From PALSA-1336 sp038203095 (lineage in GTDB: Bacteria > Patescibacteriota > Doudnabacteria > UBA920), in contig JBBREH010000005.1 of assembly GCA_038203095.1 (NCBI GenBank), forward strand, positions 1 through 51,366: DNA of 51,366 nucleotides. The letters run 5' to 3'. Position numbers and translations under genes: made by a program. Numbering within the stretch: position 1 is the first letter of the stretch; each line of letters starts with the position of its first letter. The notes beneath the pieces are model-generated. The model was not told where the DNA came from. It did not search any database and saw only the letters and a list, made by a program, of their open reading frames with translations. Shown piece by piece: positions 38,812 through 46,440 of the stretch.

Positions 38812-39132
38812 ATGGAACTCACCCAAGAATACTTTGACAAAGGATTGGCTAATATAGTAGACGAAATTGGCAGTCTTAAAAAAATTATGGCTACCAAAGA
38901 TGATATTAAGGCAATTAGGGCTGAAATGGCTACCAAAGAAGAGTTGAAAAATCAATTGGCGGACCAGAGCACAGAGCTCAAAGAATATGTTCAGGAGTCT
39001 TTCGCGGCCCAGCAGGTCTGGATGGACGAGCGTTTTAGGGAATTAATTGTTAAATATGATGTCCGCCAGCGGGTGGAAAAACTGGAAAAAGAATTTTTGG
39101 AATTCAAACCGGGCAAGCCGGTTCACGCGTAA
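38812..39132 (+). CDS. Coiled-coil protein of unknown function
   Basis: A 106-residue, almost fully helical charged protein with a repeated phrase: IMATKDDIKAIRAEMATKEELKN. It resembles the small coiled-coil proteins annotated as DUF1640-like in many bacteria. No membrane segment or signal peptide. ATG at 38812 follows an AT-rich leader; the small membrane gene at 39165 follows on the same strand. Confidence 0.65.
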   Translation: MELTQEYFDKGLANIVDEIGSLKKIMATKDDIKAIRAEMATKEELKNQLADQSTELKEYVQESFAAQQVWMDERFRELIVKYDVRQRVEKLEKEFLEFKPGKPVHA

Positions 39133-39164
39133 ATTATTCCGAAAGCAAAAATTAAAAAACCCAA

Positions 39165-39350
39165 ATGCCTAATTTTGCTAATCCAAAACTTCAAGCGACT
39201 TACGATCCAAGGTGGTTTATTTGGACTATTGTTTTTTTAGTCGTGGTAGGCATTTCCCTGACAGCATATATATTTATGGTCGGCAACGCCGATTCCCAAG
39301 ACGCCCAGTACATTGTCGTTAAAAATTCCACAGCCAGATTGCCAAAATAG
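39165..39350 (+). CDS. Small single-pass membrane protein
   Basis: A 61-residue protein with one membrane helix (about residues 18-38, WFIWTIVFLVVVGISLTAYIF) and short tails. Family not recognised. It lies 33 bases after the coiled-coil gene. Confidence 0.55.
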   Translation: MPNFANPKLQATYDPRWFIWTIVFLVVVGISLTAYIFMVGNADSQDAQYIVVKNSTARLPK

Positions 39351-39453
39351 GACAAGCCAATTTTTTAAAAAAGCGCCGTCAAAAAATATATGAAAACAAA
39401 AATAAATTTTCCATCAACAGGGATAAATTTTAAACTAACATAAGACTTCATTC

Positions 39454-39475
39454 AAGCCGCCGTTTTGGCGGTTTT
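39454..39475 (+). terminator. Rho-independent terminator
   Basis: AAGCCGCC, loop GTTTT, GGCGGTTTTG with more T following. Confidence 0.8.
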
Positions 39476-39488
39476 GTTTTATTTGTAA

Positions 39489-39564
39489 CTGAGGGGTAGG
39501 TGTAGCGTGCCCATTTATGGGCGATTCTGAGGGGTAGGTGTAGCGTGTCCATTTATGGGCGATT
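39489..39564. repeat. 38-bp tandem duplication carrying a palindrome
   Basis: Two back-to-back 38-base units (39489-39526 and 39527-39564), starting CTGAGGGGTAGGTGTAGCGT and containing GCCCATTTATGGGC. They differ at one base (C/T in the palindrome arm). The TGTAGCG plus palindrome is the family seen at 12261, 13859 and 26789. The rest of the 39351-39763 gap has the terminator before and a GCACCATCGGATGGTGC palindrome after. Confidence 0.75.
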
Positions 39565-39763
39565 CCTGAACGCCGATGACTCAATGCACCATCGGATGGT
39601 GCGTGGATGAATACCCGTAGAACGGGACAAGTCAGCACGCTGTACAAACGTAATAAATCATGGATTTTCGATACCCGGTGGGCAGTTACTTTTATTTTTA
39701 TGGACAAATGGATAAAAAAACTTGTGAAAGTTGGAAAAAATTTTCTTAGCCCCAAGGATTTAA

Positions 39764-41329
39764 ATGGTCCCGATGCTGACTTTGAACGGTGCGTTGAGCC
39801 TGTCTAATAGAGACCGTATCCCCAATAAAAATATCGTCAGCCGGGAAGAAGTCTCAAATGAAAGCCTTCAACAGTCAGGCAATGTCGGGAGCGGGACGCC
39901 CAGTGCCGAAGTTGCTATTTCTATTGAGGCGTCCATTGGAGACAGCCTGCCCGATAAAGTCGAGGAAGAGAAACAAGAGCCCCAAGATACTGCATTGACT
40001 GAAAATCAAGAACCTGCTGACTCAAACATTCCGACTACCGAAATCGGCCAATCAAAACTGGCAGAACATTGCCCTTTTTGTACTTCCAAAGATTTTATAA
40101 AAAGAGGCACTCGCAAAAATAAACACCAAATTGTCCAGCTTTATGAATGCAAAAATGTGGAATGCGGAAAAACCTTTACCGCCCAGGACGTTAAAGGCAA
40201 ACACTTTCCCCTGAATGTAATTATAGAGGGAATGAGTTACTACAATTTGGGTTTTACTTTGGAAGAAACCTGTTCACTATTAAAACAAAAGTTCGGGGTT
40301 AATCCAGAACCATCTACCCTGTCCGAATGGATTTCTCAGTATGACAGCCTATGCCGCTACAGCCGGCTTAGGCCATACGCCACAAAAATGTTCACGCCGC
40401 AAAATGTTGTGGAAGTTGTCACCATGGCTCACCGTCAACTTTACCGTTTCCGCTACCACCGCGCCAAGACAATGTTAATGCTGGAAGAGGAATACCGCAA
40501 CCGTCGCCTTCAGCCGTTAAAGGAATTTTTGGACAATATTTCTTCCGTTACTCCGCACCAGTATTTTTCCGCCGCTGGCGGACAAGATTCTTGTAGAATG
40601 TCGGAAATCCGCAGCAAGTTGGACAAATCCGATATGCTGGTTAAATCCAAATTCAATTACGCTAACCGTCTGGCAGATTTTGTTTTGCAGGCTGTCAAAG
40701 ATAACAAACAAAGGCACGAACAACTACAAAGATTTTTTATTGCCAACGACAGCGTAACCGTTGCCACGGAAGTGCCGGTATATATAAGGAAAGAAGACGT
40801 GGTGCATATGGAAAATGATCTTGGTTTTAAAATTAGCGATGATGGCAACATTGAACTTAAAGGCCATAAAAACCCGGTAGCTATCCCAAAATTATTAACC
40901 GGCCATATTGATCTAATTCAAGTGCGCAACGGCCAAGTCCATCTATTGGATTACAAACCGGGCGCCTCTAAGGAAAAACCCATAGAGCAGCTAACCTGGT
41001 ATGCTTTGGCTATGTGCCGGCTTACCGGTTTAAGGTTGTACGATTTTACCTGCGCTTGGTTTGACGAAAAAGATTTTTACCAATTTTATCCTTTGCATGT
41101 GGTTAAAAAGCTAAAAACCCCAACCAAAAAGAAGCGGAAAATTTTCTTTAAAGACGGCACCTGGGGAGAAGCTGGAAAAAAGAATGAATTGGTTATCGTC
41201 GACAGAAACGATACCGATTATGGCTTGAAGGCAGCCTTCCGGGGCAGCCTCGGAAGGCTGCCTTCAATACTTGTTACAGATGAATTACAAAAGATAGAAA
41301 AATATCGGCAAACAAAAAAACATATATGA
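39764..41329 (+). CDS. Zinc-ribbon/HTH protein with C-terminal PD-(D/E)XK (RecB/Cas4-type) nuclease domain
   Basis: A 521-residue protein. Residues 1-100 are low-complexity and acidic. A zinc ribbon follows with C103, C106, C129 and C134 (CPFCTSK...YECKNVECGKTF), like those at the start of IS1- and IS6-type transposases. Then a helix-turn-helix at about 150-192 (YYNLGFTLEETCSLL...STLSEWISQY), a helical middle, and a nuclease domain with E336, D383 in TGHIDLIQ, D396-Y-K398 (LLDYKPG) and Q409...Y413 (EQLTWYALA). This is the complete RecB-family motif set. Residues 487-501 are coded by a palindromic repeat. The start ATG 39764 has AAGGA five bases before. The PemK-like gene overlaps its end by 4 bases. 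Domain calls are by motif; the combined function is unknown. Confidence 0.75.
   Translation: MVPMLTLNGALSLSNRDRIPNKNIVSREEVSNESLQQSGNVGSGTPSAEVAISIEASIGDSLPDKVEEEKQEPQDTALTENQEPADSNIPTTEIGQSKLAEHCPFCTSKDFIKRGTRKNKHQIVQLYECKNVECGKTFTAQDVKGKHFPLNVIIEGMSYYNLGFTLEETCSLLKQKFGVNPEPSTLSEWISQYDSLCRYSRLRPYATKMFTPQNVVEVVTMAHRQLYRFRYHRAKTMLMLEEEYRNRRLQPLKEFLDNISSVTPHQYFSAAGGQDSCRMSEIRSKLDKSDMLVKSKFNYANRLADFVLQAVKDNKQRHEQLQRFFIANDSVTVATEVPVYIRKEDVVHMENDLGFKISDDGNIELKGHKNPVAIPKLLTGHIDLIQVRNGQVHLLDYKPGASKEKPIEQLTWYALAMCRLTGLRLYDFTCAWFDEKDFYQFYPLHVVKKLKTPTKKKRKIFFKDGTWGEAGKKNELVIVDRNDTDYGLKAAFRGSLGRLPSILVTDELQKIEKYRQTKKHI
41225..41267. repeat. 43-bp palindromic repeat inside the nuclease gene
   Basis: TTGAAGGCAGCCTTCCGGGG, CAGCC, then a complementary arm ending GCTGCCTTCAA. 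Same length and plan as the intergenic copy at 25070-25112. The frame stays open and reads LKAAFRGSLGRLPS. Confidence 0.85.
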
Positions 41330-41715
41330 TTAAATTTTTTTTAGAGTGGATTGGCTTAAAGGAAAAATTGCATAACAAGGAAAATATTCCGCCATTTTTT
41401 AAGGATGGTGAAGTTTGGTGGTGTTATTTTGGAGAGAATGTTGGGACTGAAATGAATGGGAAAGGTAATTTTTTCACCAGACCCGTTATTGTGCTAAAAA
41501 AGTATGATCGCTATTCCTTTTTGGCAGTGCCGTTGACGACGAAAGAAAAATCAGGTACCTGGTACTTTGGATTTATCCACGGTGGCAAAAGGCAGACAGC
41601 CGTCTTGTCCCAGGCAAGGACAACCAGCTACAAAAGATTGAAAGAGTTGGTCGGGAAGATAGACAGTGCCGATTATGCTGATATAAAAGAAGCTTTTGAG
41701 AAGCTCCATAAATAA
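41326..41715 (+). CDS. PemK/MazF-family toxin-like protein
   Basis: A 129-residue protein with the PemK/MazF fold pattern: FKDGEVWWCYFGENVGTE..., FFTRPVIVLKKYDRYSFLAVPLTT and TAVLSQARTTSYKRLKELVGKI. Known members are mRNA-cutting endoribonucleases of type II toxin-antitoxin systems. No antitoxin gene of the usual small DNA-binding type is next to it. The only partner is the upstream nuclease-domain protein, whose stop overlaps this start (ATGA). The leading 20 residues before the fold (MIKFFLEWIGLKEKLHNK) are an extension. An ACTCCGTCCT hairpin follows the gene. Confidence 0.8.
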   Translation: MIKFFLEWIGLKEKLHNKENIPPFFKDGEVWWCYFGENVGTEMNGKGNFFTRPVIVLKKYDRYSFLAVPLTTKEKSGTWYFGFIHGGKRQTAVLSQARTTSYKRLKELVGKIDSADYADIKEAFEKLHK

Positions 41716-41721
41716 ATAGAC

Positions 41722-41743
41722 CTCCGTCCTTTTCAGGACGGAG
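41722..41743 (+). terminator. Hairpin after the toxin-like gene
   Basis: CTCCGTCCT, loop TTTC, AGGACGGAG. A stable stem without a T run, so termination is possible but not certain. Confidence 0.5.
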
Positions 41744-41802
41744 TCGTGGCGAATGCCAAATATGCTTAAAGTATAGCACGTATATAATAGTTGTCAAGGA
41801 GA

Positions 41803-43241
41803 AGTCTTGTACAATGGAACATGGCCCCTATCTTTGGAAGGCTTCTAACGGGGAGTGGTACCCCAAACGATGACAGTCGGATGATTAGTTTTTAAGCTGT
41901 ACAAAGAATCTCTGCCTGCCACACTTACTTGATGATACTAAATATGACAGACAAAGGCGTAGTGACCTTAGATCAGATTAAAGGATTTTTAAAGATTAAT
42001 GAAGCAATTCACTTTGCTTCCAGTTCCAGAAAGGAAAAATACGAATGGATTAATACTGTCTTAAACAAATTTGATTATGTTCGACTTAAAGGCAAAAAAG
42101 ACAAAGGGCTGATTAAAAAATATGTCCACAAGATAACCGGGATTTCATACAGGCAGCTTAAACGGTTAATCAGTAAAAAGAAAAAAGTGGGTGTTGTGAG
42201 TCTGTCTCAAAACTGGGGACAGAAAAATCGATTTGTCAGCGTATATGGTCCGGCTGAGATATTGCTCTTGGTGGAAACTGATAATCTGCACGGCAGGCTG
42301 AATGCACATGCCACCAAACAAATTATGATTGCGGAGTATGTCCTGTTCGGAGACGTACGGTTTAAAAGATTAAAAGACATTTCTGTTTCCCATATTTACA
42401 ATCTTCGGGTTAAAAGAGTTTACACCAGCCACTCCATTACCTTTACCACAACCAATCCTGTCAGCACGCCCATTGGAGTTAGAAAAAGGCCAAATAATAT
42501 GGGAATACCGGGGTATCTACGGGTTGATACTGTGCATCAGGGTGACCGGAAGATGGCCTTAGGCAAGTATGAAAAGGGTGTTTATCATTTAAATTTGGTT
42601 GACGAGGTTACACAGTGGGAAATGGTCTTTTGTGTAGAAACAATTTCCGAACTTCACTTAAAACCTATATTTGAACAGTTACAACAGATGTTTCCTTTTG
42701 TTGTTATTAATTTTCATTCTGACAATGGCAGCGAGAACATTAATTATATGGTAGCGGATATTTTAGGCAGGCTAGTCATTAACCAAACCAAGTCCAGAAG
42801 TTGCCATTGCAATGACAACGCCCTGGTGGAAAGTAAAAATGGCTCAGTCGTCAGAAAGCATATGGGTTATTCTCATATCCCAAAAATCCATGCCCAGGAT
42901 ATTAATGAATTTTATCAGCAGTTTTTTAACCCTTACCTAAACTTCCACCGGCCCTGTGGTTTTGCCACAACCACGATTGACAGCAAGGGCAAGGAAAGGA
43001 AAAAATACGATAATTATTTAACACCTTATGCAAAACTGAAAACTATGGACAATTGGACGCAGTACCTTGCCCCAGGACGAACACAAAAAGAACTGGACGA
43101 GTTAAGCATCAGTCATAGCCATAACGGCTGGGCAAAGCTTATGCAAGAAGCAAAATCTAGATTATTTAGAAACATTAAATTTAAGGATCAATCAAAAGTT
43201 GTGGCTGGCGTTTAGGGGCCATGTCTTGATTAGAAAATACT
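41803..43241 (+). mobile_element. Complete insertion sequence with DDE (rve) transposase
   Basis: The left boundary is fixed by the copy at 1-134, whose identity ends at the base matching 41803. The right end was found by comparison: TAGGGGCCATGT (43213-43224) is the inverted match of ACATGGCCCCTA (41819-41830), and weaker pairing continues outward to AGTCTTG... on the left and ...AATACT on the right, giving imperfect inverted repeats of about 28 bases. One transposase gene fills the element, for about 1.44 kb. I see no clear target duplication. Confidence 0.8.
41929..43215 (+). CDS. DDE (integrase-core) transposase
   Basis: A 428-residue transposase with an N-terminal helix-turn-helix region (about residues 60-85, HKITGISYRQLKRLI) and an integrase-like catalytic core. 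The acidic triad is visible: D200 (LRVDTVHQGD), D265 (NFHSDNGSEN) and E301 (NALVESKNG). The core followed by an HxxH-free C-terminal part resembles IS481- or IS1202-like transposases; the exact family is uncertain. Possible starts are TTG 41929, ATG 41932 and ATG 41944. No frameshift is seen, so the element may be active. A second copy begins at the left edge of the window in opposite orientation. Confidence 0.9.
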   Translation: MMILNMTDKGVVTLDQIKGFLKINEAIHFASSSRKEKYEWINTVLNKFDYVRLKGKKDKGLIKKYVHKITGISYRQLKRLISKKKKVGVVSLSQNWGQKNRFVSVYGPAEILLLVETDNLHGRLNAHATKQIMIAEYVLFGDVRFKRLKDISVSHIYNLRVKRVYTSHSITFTTTNPVSTPIGVRKRPNNMGIPGYLRVDTVHQGDRKMALGKYEKGVYHLNLVDEVTQWEMVFCVETISELHLKPIFEQLQQMFPFVVINFHSDNGSENINYMVADILGRLVINQTKSRSCHCNDNALVESKNGSVVRKHMGYSHIPKIHAQDINEFYQQFFNPYLNFHRPCGFATTTIDSKGKERKKYDNYLTPYAKLKTMDNWTQYLAPGRTQKELDELSISHSHNGWAKLMQEAKSRLFRNIKFKDQSKVVAGV

Positions 43242-43302
43242 TAGGGCGGCTTGTTTCATTATCAACTTTTAGTTCAAATATCAATAGAAACCTCGGTTAG
43301 TA

Positions 43303-43336
43303 CTTAGTTAAATAGTTATTTAATAACTTAACTAAG
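43303..43336. repeat. Cruciform-forming inverted repeat
   Basis: CTTAGTTAA (43303-43311) pairs with TTAACTAAG (43328-43336), and the inner GTTATT pairs with AATAAC, giving one nearly continuous stem. It is in the 395-base gap after the insertion sequence, where nothing else was seen apart from AT-rich sequence. Confidence 0.65.
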
Positions 43337-43609
43337 CAATTAAACCTTTCTTGTGGCTTAACAAGGGTTGATATGTTGTAATACGTAGCTTTTTCTATAT
43401 ACGGAGTCATAAATTGAGAGTAGGCTTAAATTACTCAGAGATAAATCTACTCTTGAACGGAAAATTTAAATTTAAAAACCTGTCTAAAAAATAATTCATA
43501 GGTAAAATTAGGATGACCTCAAGCAAATAAGATAAATTCTAATTACAAAATAAACTTTAATTTAACCAGACTTGCGTCAACCAGCGCAAGTTCCACAACT
43601 CGTTCAACA

Positions 43610-44080
43610 ATGAGTATTATAAAAAAAATCTTACTCGGATTAGGCGGCTTACTGCTTCTAACTATAATTTTAGATTTTGGCTTTTTATGCACGAGTTTAA
43701 AATTCAGCCTAAGCACCGACGCGGCATTTCAACCCGCCTTAAGCTTAGGCGTAGTTCACTTCCCCGGCACTGCCCTGCCGGGGGAAGTTGGCAACTGTTA
43801 TATTTTTGGCCATTCTTCCGACTTTTTTTGGAAGCCCGGTAATTTTAAAAATGTCTTTGCCTTGCTGCCCAGAATAAAAAAAGGCGCGGCAATTATTACA
43901 ACCAACGCCGAAGGCATTAGGTTTGTTTACACGGTTACGAATACTTTTGTGGTTGCTCCCAAAGATGTTTGGGTGCTCAACCAAAACACCGGCGGCAAAA
44001 AAATCCTGACCCTGCAAACTTCCTACCCCTTAGGCACGGCGCTTAAACGCTTTATTGTTGTGGCGGAGATAAGTGAATAA
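43610..44080 (+). CDS. Sortase-family protein with Ser at the catalytic Cys position
   Basis: A 156-residue membrane-anchored protein with the sortase pattern: N-terminal helix (residues 5-22), HFPGTALPGEVGNCYIFGHSS with the active-site His H68, and the C-terminal block KILTLQTSYPLGTALKRFIVVAE with Arg R147. Sortases have Cys in the TLxTC motif; here residue 138 is Ser (codon TCC, one base from TGC). Sortases cleave sorting signals and join proteins to the wall or to each other. With Ser the enzyme may be inactive or a changed transpeptidase. The family call is firm from the surrounding motifs. No LPxTG substrate is seen in the window. Confidence 0.8.
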   Translation: MSIIKKILLGLGGLLLLTIILDFGFLCTSLKFSLSTDAAFQPALSLGVVHFPGTALPGEVGNCYIFGHSSDFFWKPGNFKNVFALLPRIKKGAAIITTNAEGIRFVYTVTNTFVVAPKDVWVLNQNTGGKKILTLQTSYPLGTALKRFIVVAEISE

Positions 44081-44401
44081 TTTGAAATTCTAAAAAACTT
44101 GCACTACAGGCCGGAACCAAATCACAACAAGCATCAACCTCGACAGAAAATTCCTTTGGCAGTATTTAAAAAATAATTCCGCGGGGGCATACCCGTAATT
44201 GACCACCGTTAAGCCTTAAGAAATACTTATTTGCTTATTCAAGCATCTAAATTAAGCATTTAATAATATTGAATTACAGCTTTTTACTGACATTAAAGCA
44301 AAAATAAACTATAAATGCTTTTAAAAAATCCGAAAAAAAATTTACTATACACACAATTAGTAATAGAGGGCAATATTTAAATAATTATTTATTAAATTCA
44401 A

Positions 44402-44707
44402 ATGCTCACTGACAACGAAATTATTAAAATTCGCAAAACTCTTAAAGTTGATAATAAGGCTATAGTCTTTAAAGCCTTGGGTGATCCTAATCGTTATAGC
44501 ATTGTTGAAATACTTGCTAAGCATCCGGAACTGACCGTAACTGATATCTCCAAAATTTTAAGCATCTCCGTACCCCTTGCTTCTCAACATTTAAAAGTCC
44601 TGGAAAATGCAAAAATATTAAAAAAAGAAAAGGGAGGGCAAATGAGATATCTCAAGCTCAACCATGCCAACCAAATTACAAAGTCTCTTATAACTGAAAT
44701 TTTGTAG
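44402..44707 (+). CDS. ArsR-family winged-helix regulator
   Basis: A 101-residue winged helix-turn-helix protein. FKALGDPNRYSIVEILAKHPELTVTDISKILSISVPLASQHLKVLENAKILKKEKGGQMRYLKL covers the full ArsR fold (residues about 23-90). The usual metal-binding CxC in the recognition region is absent, so it may sense something other than arsenic or cadmium. A strong terminator follows. The 322-base AT-rich gap before it has ATTTAAATAATTATTTATT just upstream of the start, a possible operator; otherwise I see nothing in it. Confidence 0.88.
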   Translation: MLTDNEIIKIRKTLKVDNKAIVFKALGDPNRYSIVEILAKHPELTVTDISKILSISVPLASQHLKVLENAKILKKEKGGQMRYLKLNHANQITKSLITEIL

Positions 44708-44718
44708 CTAAAAACGTT

Positions 44719-44764
44719 AAATAGCCTACCACCGAATTCAGGCTTCGGTGGTAGGCTATTTTTA
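44719..44764. terminator. Strong bidirectional terminator
   Basis: AAATAGCCTACCACCGAA, loop TTCAGGC, TTCGGTGGTAGGCTATTTTT. A 16-bp GC-containing stem with A and T runs, between the convergent arsR-like and GCS2-type genes. Confidence 0.9.
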
Positions 44765-44860
44765 ACCCATCTGGAATGAATTTTCTATTCAGACTTACTT
44801 TTCTCTTTGTTATTGTTCTATAAACAACAAAAAATTAGCCTAATTATTTTAAAACATCCT

Positions 44861-46264
44861 CTAAAGCGGCGTAATTTTTTCCAGAGCCTGCTTAGTTAAA
44901 ACCAAGTCTTGGTACAACTCTCCGGAAAAGAATAAGGCCAGTGCCGCGGCTTTTTGGTCTGTAATACCTTCCTCGCGCACGACTCCCAGCTCTTTTGCCT
45001 TGTCCAAAATTTTATCGGACATAGTCTTTTTTTCATTTAGCATTTTTTTAAGTGGATCAAATAAAAACTCTCTGTCAGCCGGGATAAAATTTTTAGCCAG
45101 TTTTAAGAGTGCGGAACAATAATTGAATACATCGTCATTATCTAACCCTTCAATGGCCGCTTTGGGCTGCAAATAAGTACGCACGTAGCTGTCCGGCGGA
45201 ATATAAATAACATTGCCCTCCATTATAAACGGACTTTTTATCCCCAAATCGCTCGGCACGATTTGCAAATATTTTTCCTGCACATCTTTAGCAATAAATT
45301 TTATTAACAGCGCGACAGCCACAATTACACTGGGGAGATTAGCATCCATCCCTCTTTGTTCGGTTGTACCGTGAGCATTAATTTTTACCGGATTCCAGGT
45401 AGTGTCTAAAATTGAACCGTGTTTAATTAAATGTTTAATATTTAAGCCTAATTTACTTAGACGTTTTTCCCAGCCTAAAAAACGATTTTTTATTGTATGA
45501 AGTAAATCCGTGCCGGTCATTATATAACCCTGCAACCCCCCGAATTCTTCATAATTAGCGTAAAGCCCCTGCGGGTAGTTAAAAATACCCCCTCCGCGAT
45601 AAACTATCACTCTGGAATCCTTGCCTAAATATTTTCCCTGATAAAAAGGCGAAGACTGAGTAAAGGTGCTTAAAGCCGGATCCATAGCAATAAACAAATT
45701 ATGAATATTAATTAAACTTTGCTGATTTTTAGAATCTGACAACTGTTTAATATTTTTTTTACCCTGATCAAAAGTCCCCCAGGGTAAAGAATAATGACAA
45801 TGGAGACCAATACAGCGCGCCGCTATGGCAAACCTCTGTTGCCCAAAAAATTCCTGTTTTAAAATATACCCTTTGCCTTGATTTATACTCGGAGTAAACT
45901 TACCCGGATAAGTGCCAAATGGATAAATTATTAGACCCTCTTCTTTGGCCAAAAAAACAATCTTCTCCAAATTTCCAATAACTTCTTTCATTAATGCAGG
46001 AATATAAATTTCCGGCAGGCTTACCATTTCAAGCATATTTTCCCCACATTCATTTTTAATTCCCAGATCCGGAAAAATATTTTGAATCTTTTTAACTAAT
46101 TTACTTCCGCTGTTACTCATTGCGCCCTTTTCATCCAAAGTAAAAAGTTCCAGCTCCACGCCAAATTTGAAATGCTTTAAAGGCTGGCTATTTTCATTTT
46201 TTTTAGATGCGGTCATATTTAAATAGTCTAATTTTTTAAGCAAAACATAAAATAAACGCTGCAT
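44861..46264 (-). CDS. GCS2-family glutamate-cysteine-ligase-like carboxylate-amine ligase
   Basis: A 467-residue protein of the GCS2/YbdK family (ATP-dependent carboxylate-amine ligases that join glutamate to cysteine or similar). It shows FGVELELFTLDEKG (metal-binding Glu pair), ENMLEMVSLPE, FGTYPGK, GLHCHYSLPWG and the C-terminal KINAHGTTEQRGMDANLPS, the usual RxxE-type region. Length is near normal for the long form. No glutathione synthetase is next to it, so whether it makes gamma-glutamylcysteine is open. It is transcribed away from the P-type ATPase gene end, possibly with it. Confidence 0.8.
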   Translation of the reverse strand: MQRLFYVLLKKLDYLNMTASKKNENSQPLKHFKFGVELELFTLDEKGAMSNSGSKLVKKIQNIFPDLGIKNECGENMLEMVSLPEIYIPALMKEVIGNLEKIVFLAKEEGLIIYPFGTYPGKFTPSINQGKGYILKQEFFGQQRFAIAARCIGLHCHYSLPWGTFDQGKKNIKQLSDSKNQQSLINIHNLFIAMDPALSTFTQSSPFYQGKYLGKDSRVIVYRGGGIFNYPQGLYANYEEFGGLQGYIMTGTDLLHTIKNRFLGWEKRLSKLGLNIKHLIKHGSILDTTWNPVKINAHGTTEQRGMDANLPSVIVAVALLIKFIAKDVQEKYLQIVPSDLGIKSPFIMEGNVIYIPPDSYVRTYLQPKAAIEGLDNDDVFNYCSALLKLAKNFIPADREFLFDPLKKMLNEKKTMSDKILDKAKELGVVREEGITDQKAAALALFFSGELYQDLVLTKQALEKITPL

Positions 46265-46440
46265 TTTAATTTTTAAAGGCAGCGCTTATATTAATTCACC
46301 AGATACAATTATACACCCTGTGGGGGGTTTATTTTTAATGCTTGATGATATTTTTTACAAAAAACCCCCTAAGCAATGGGCGAAATTTTATTTTTTGTCA
46401 AAATAAAGGCGAATTTCTAGCTTCCGATTGTAATTTTTGT

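Noticed and set aside
39435..39755. Minus-strand 106-codon frame over the 38-bp tandem repeat
   Set aside because: The predicted sequence is repeat translation (AHKWTRYTYP, INGHATPTP) with no plausible fold.
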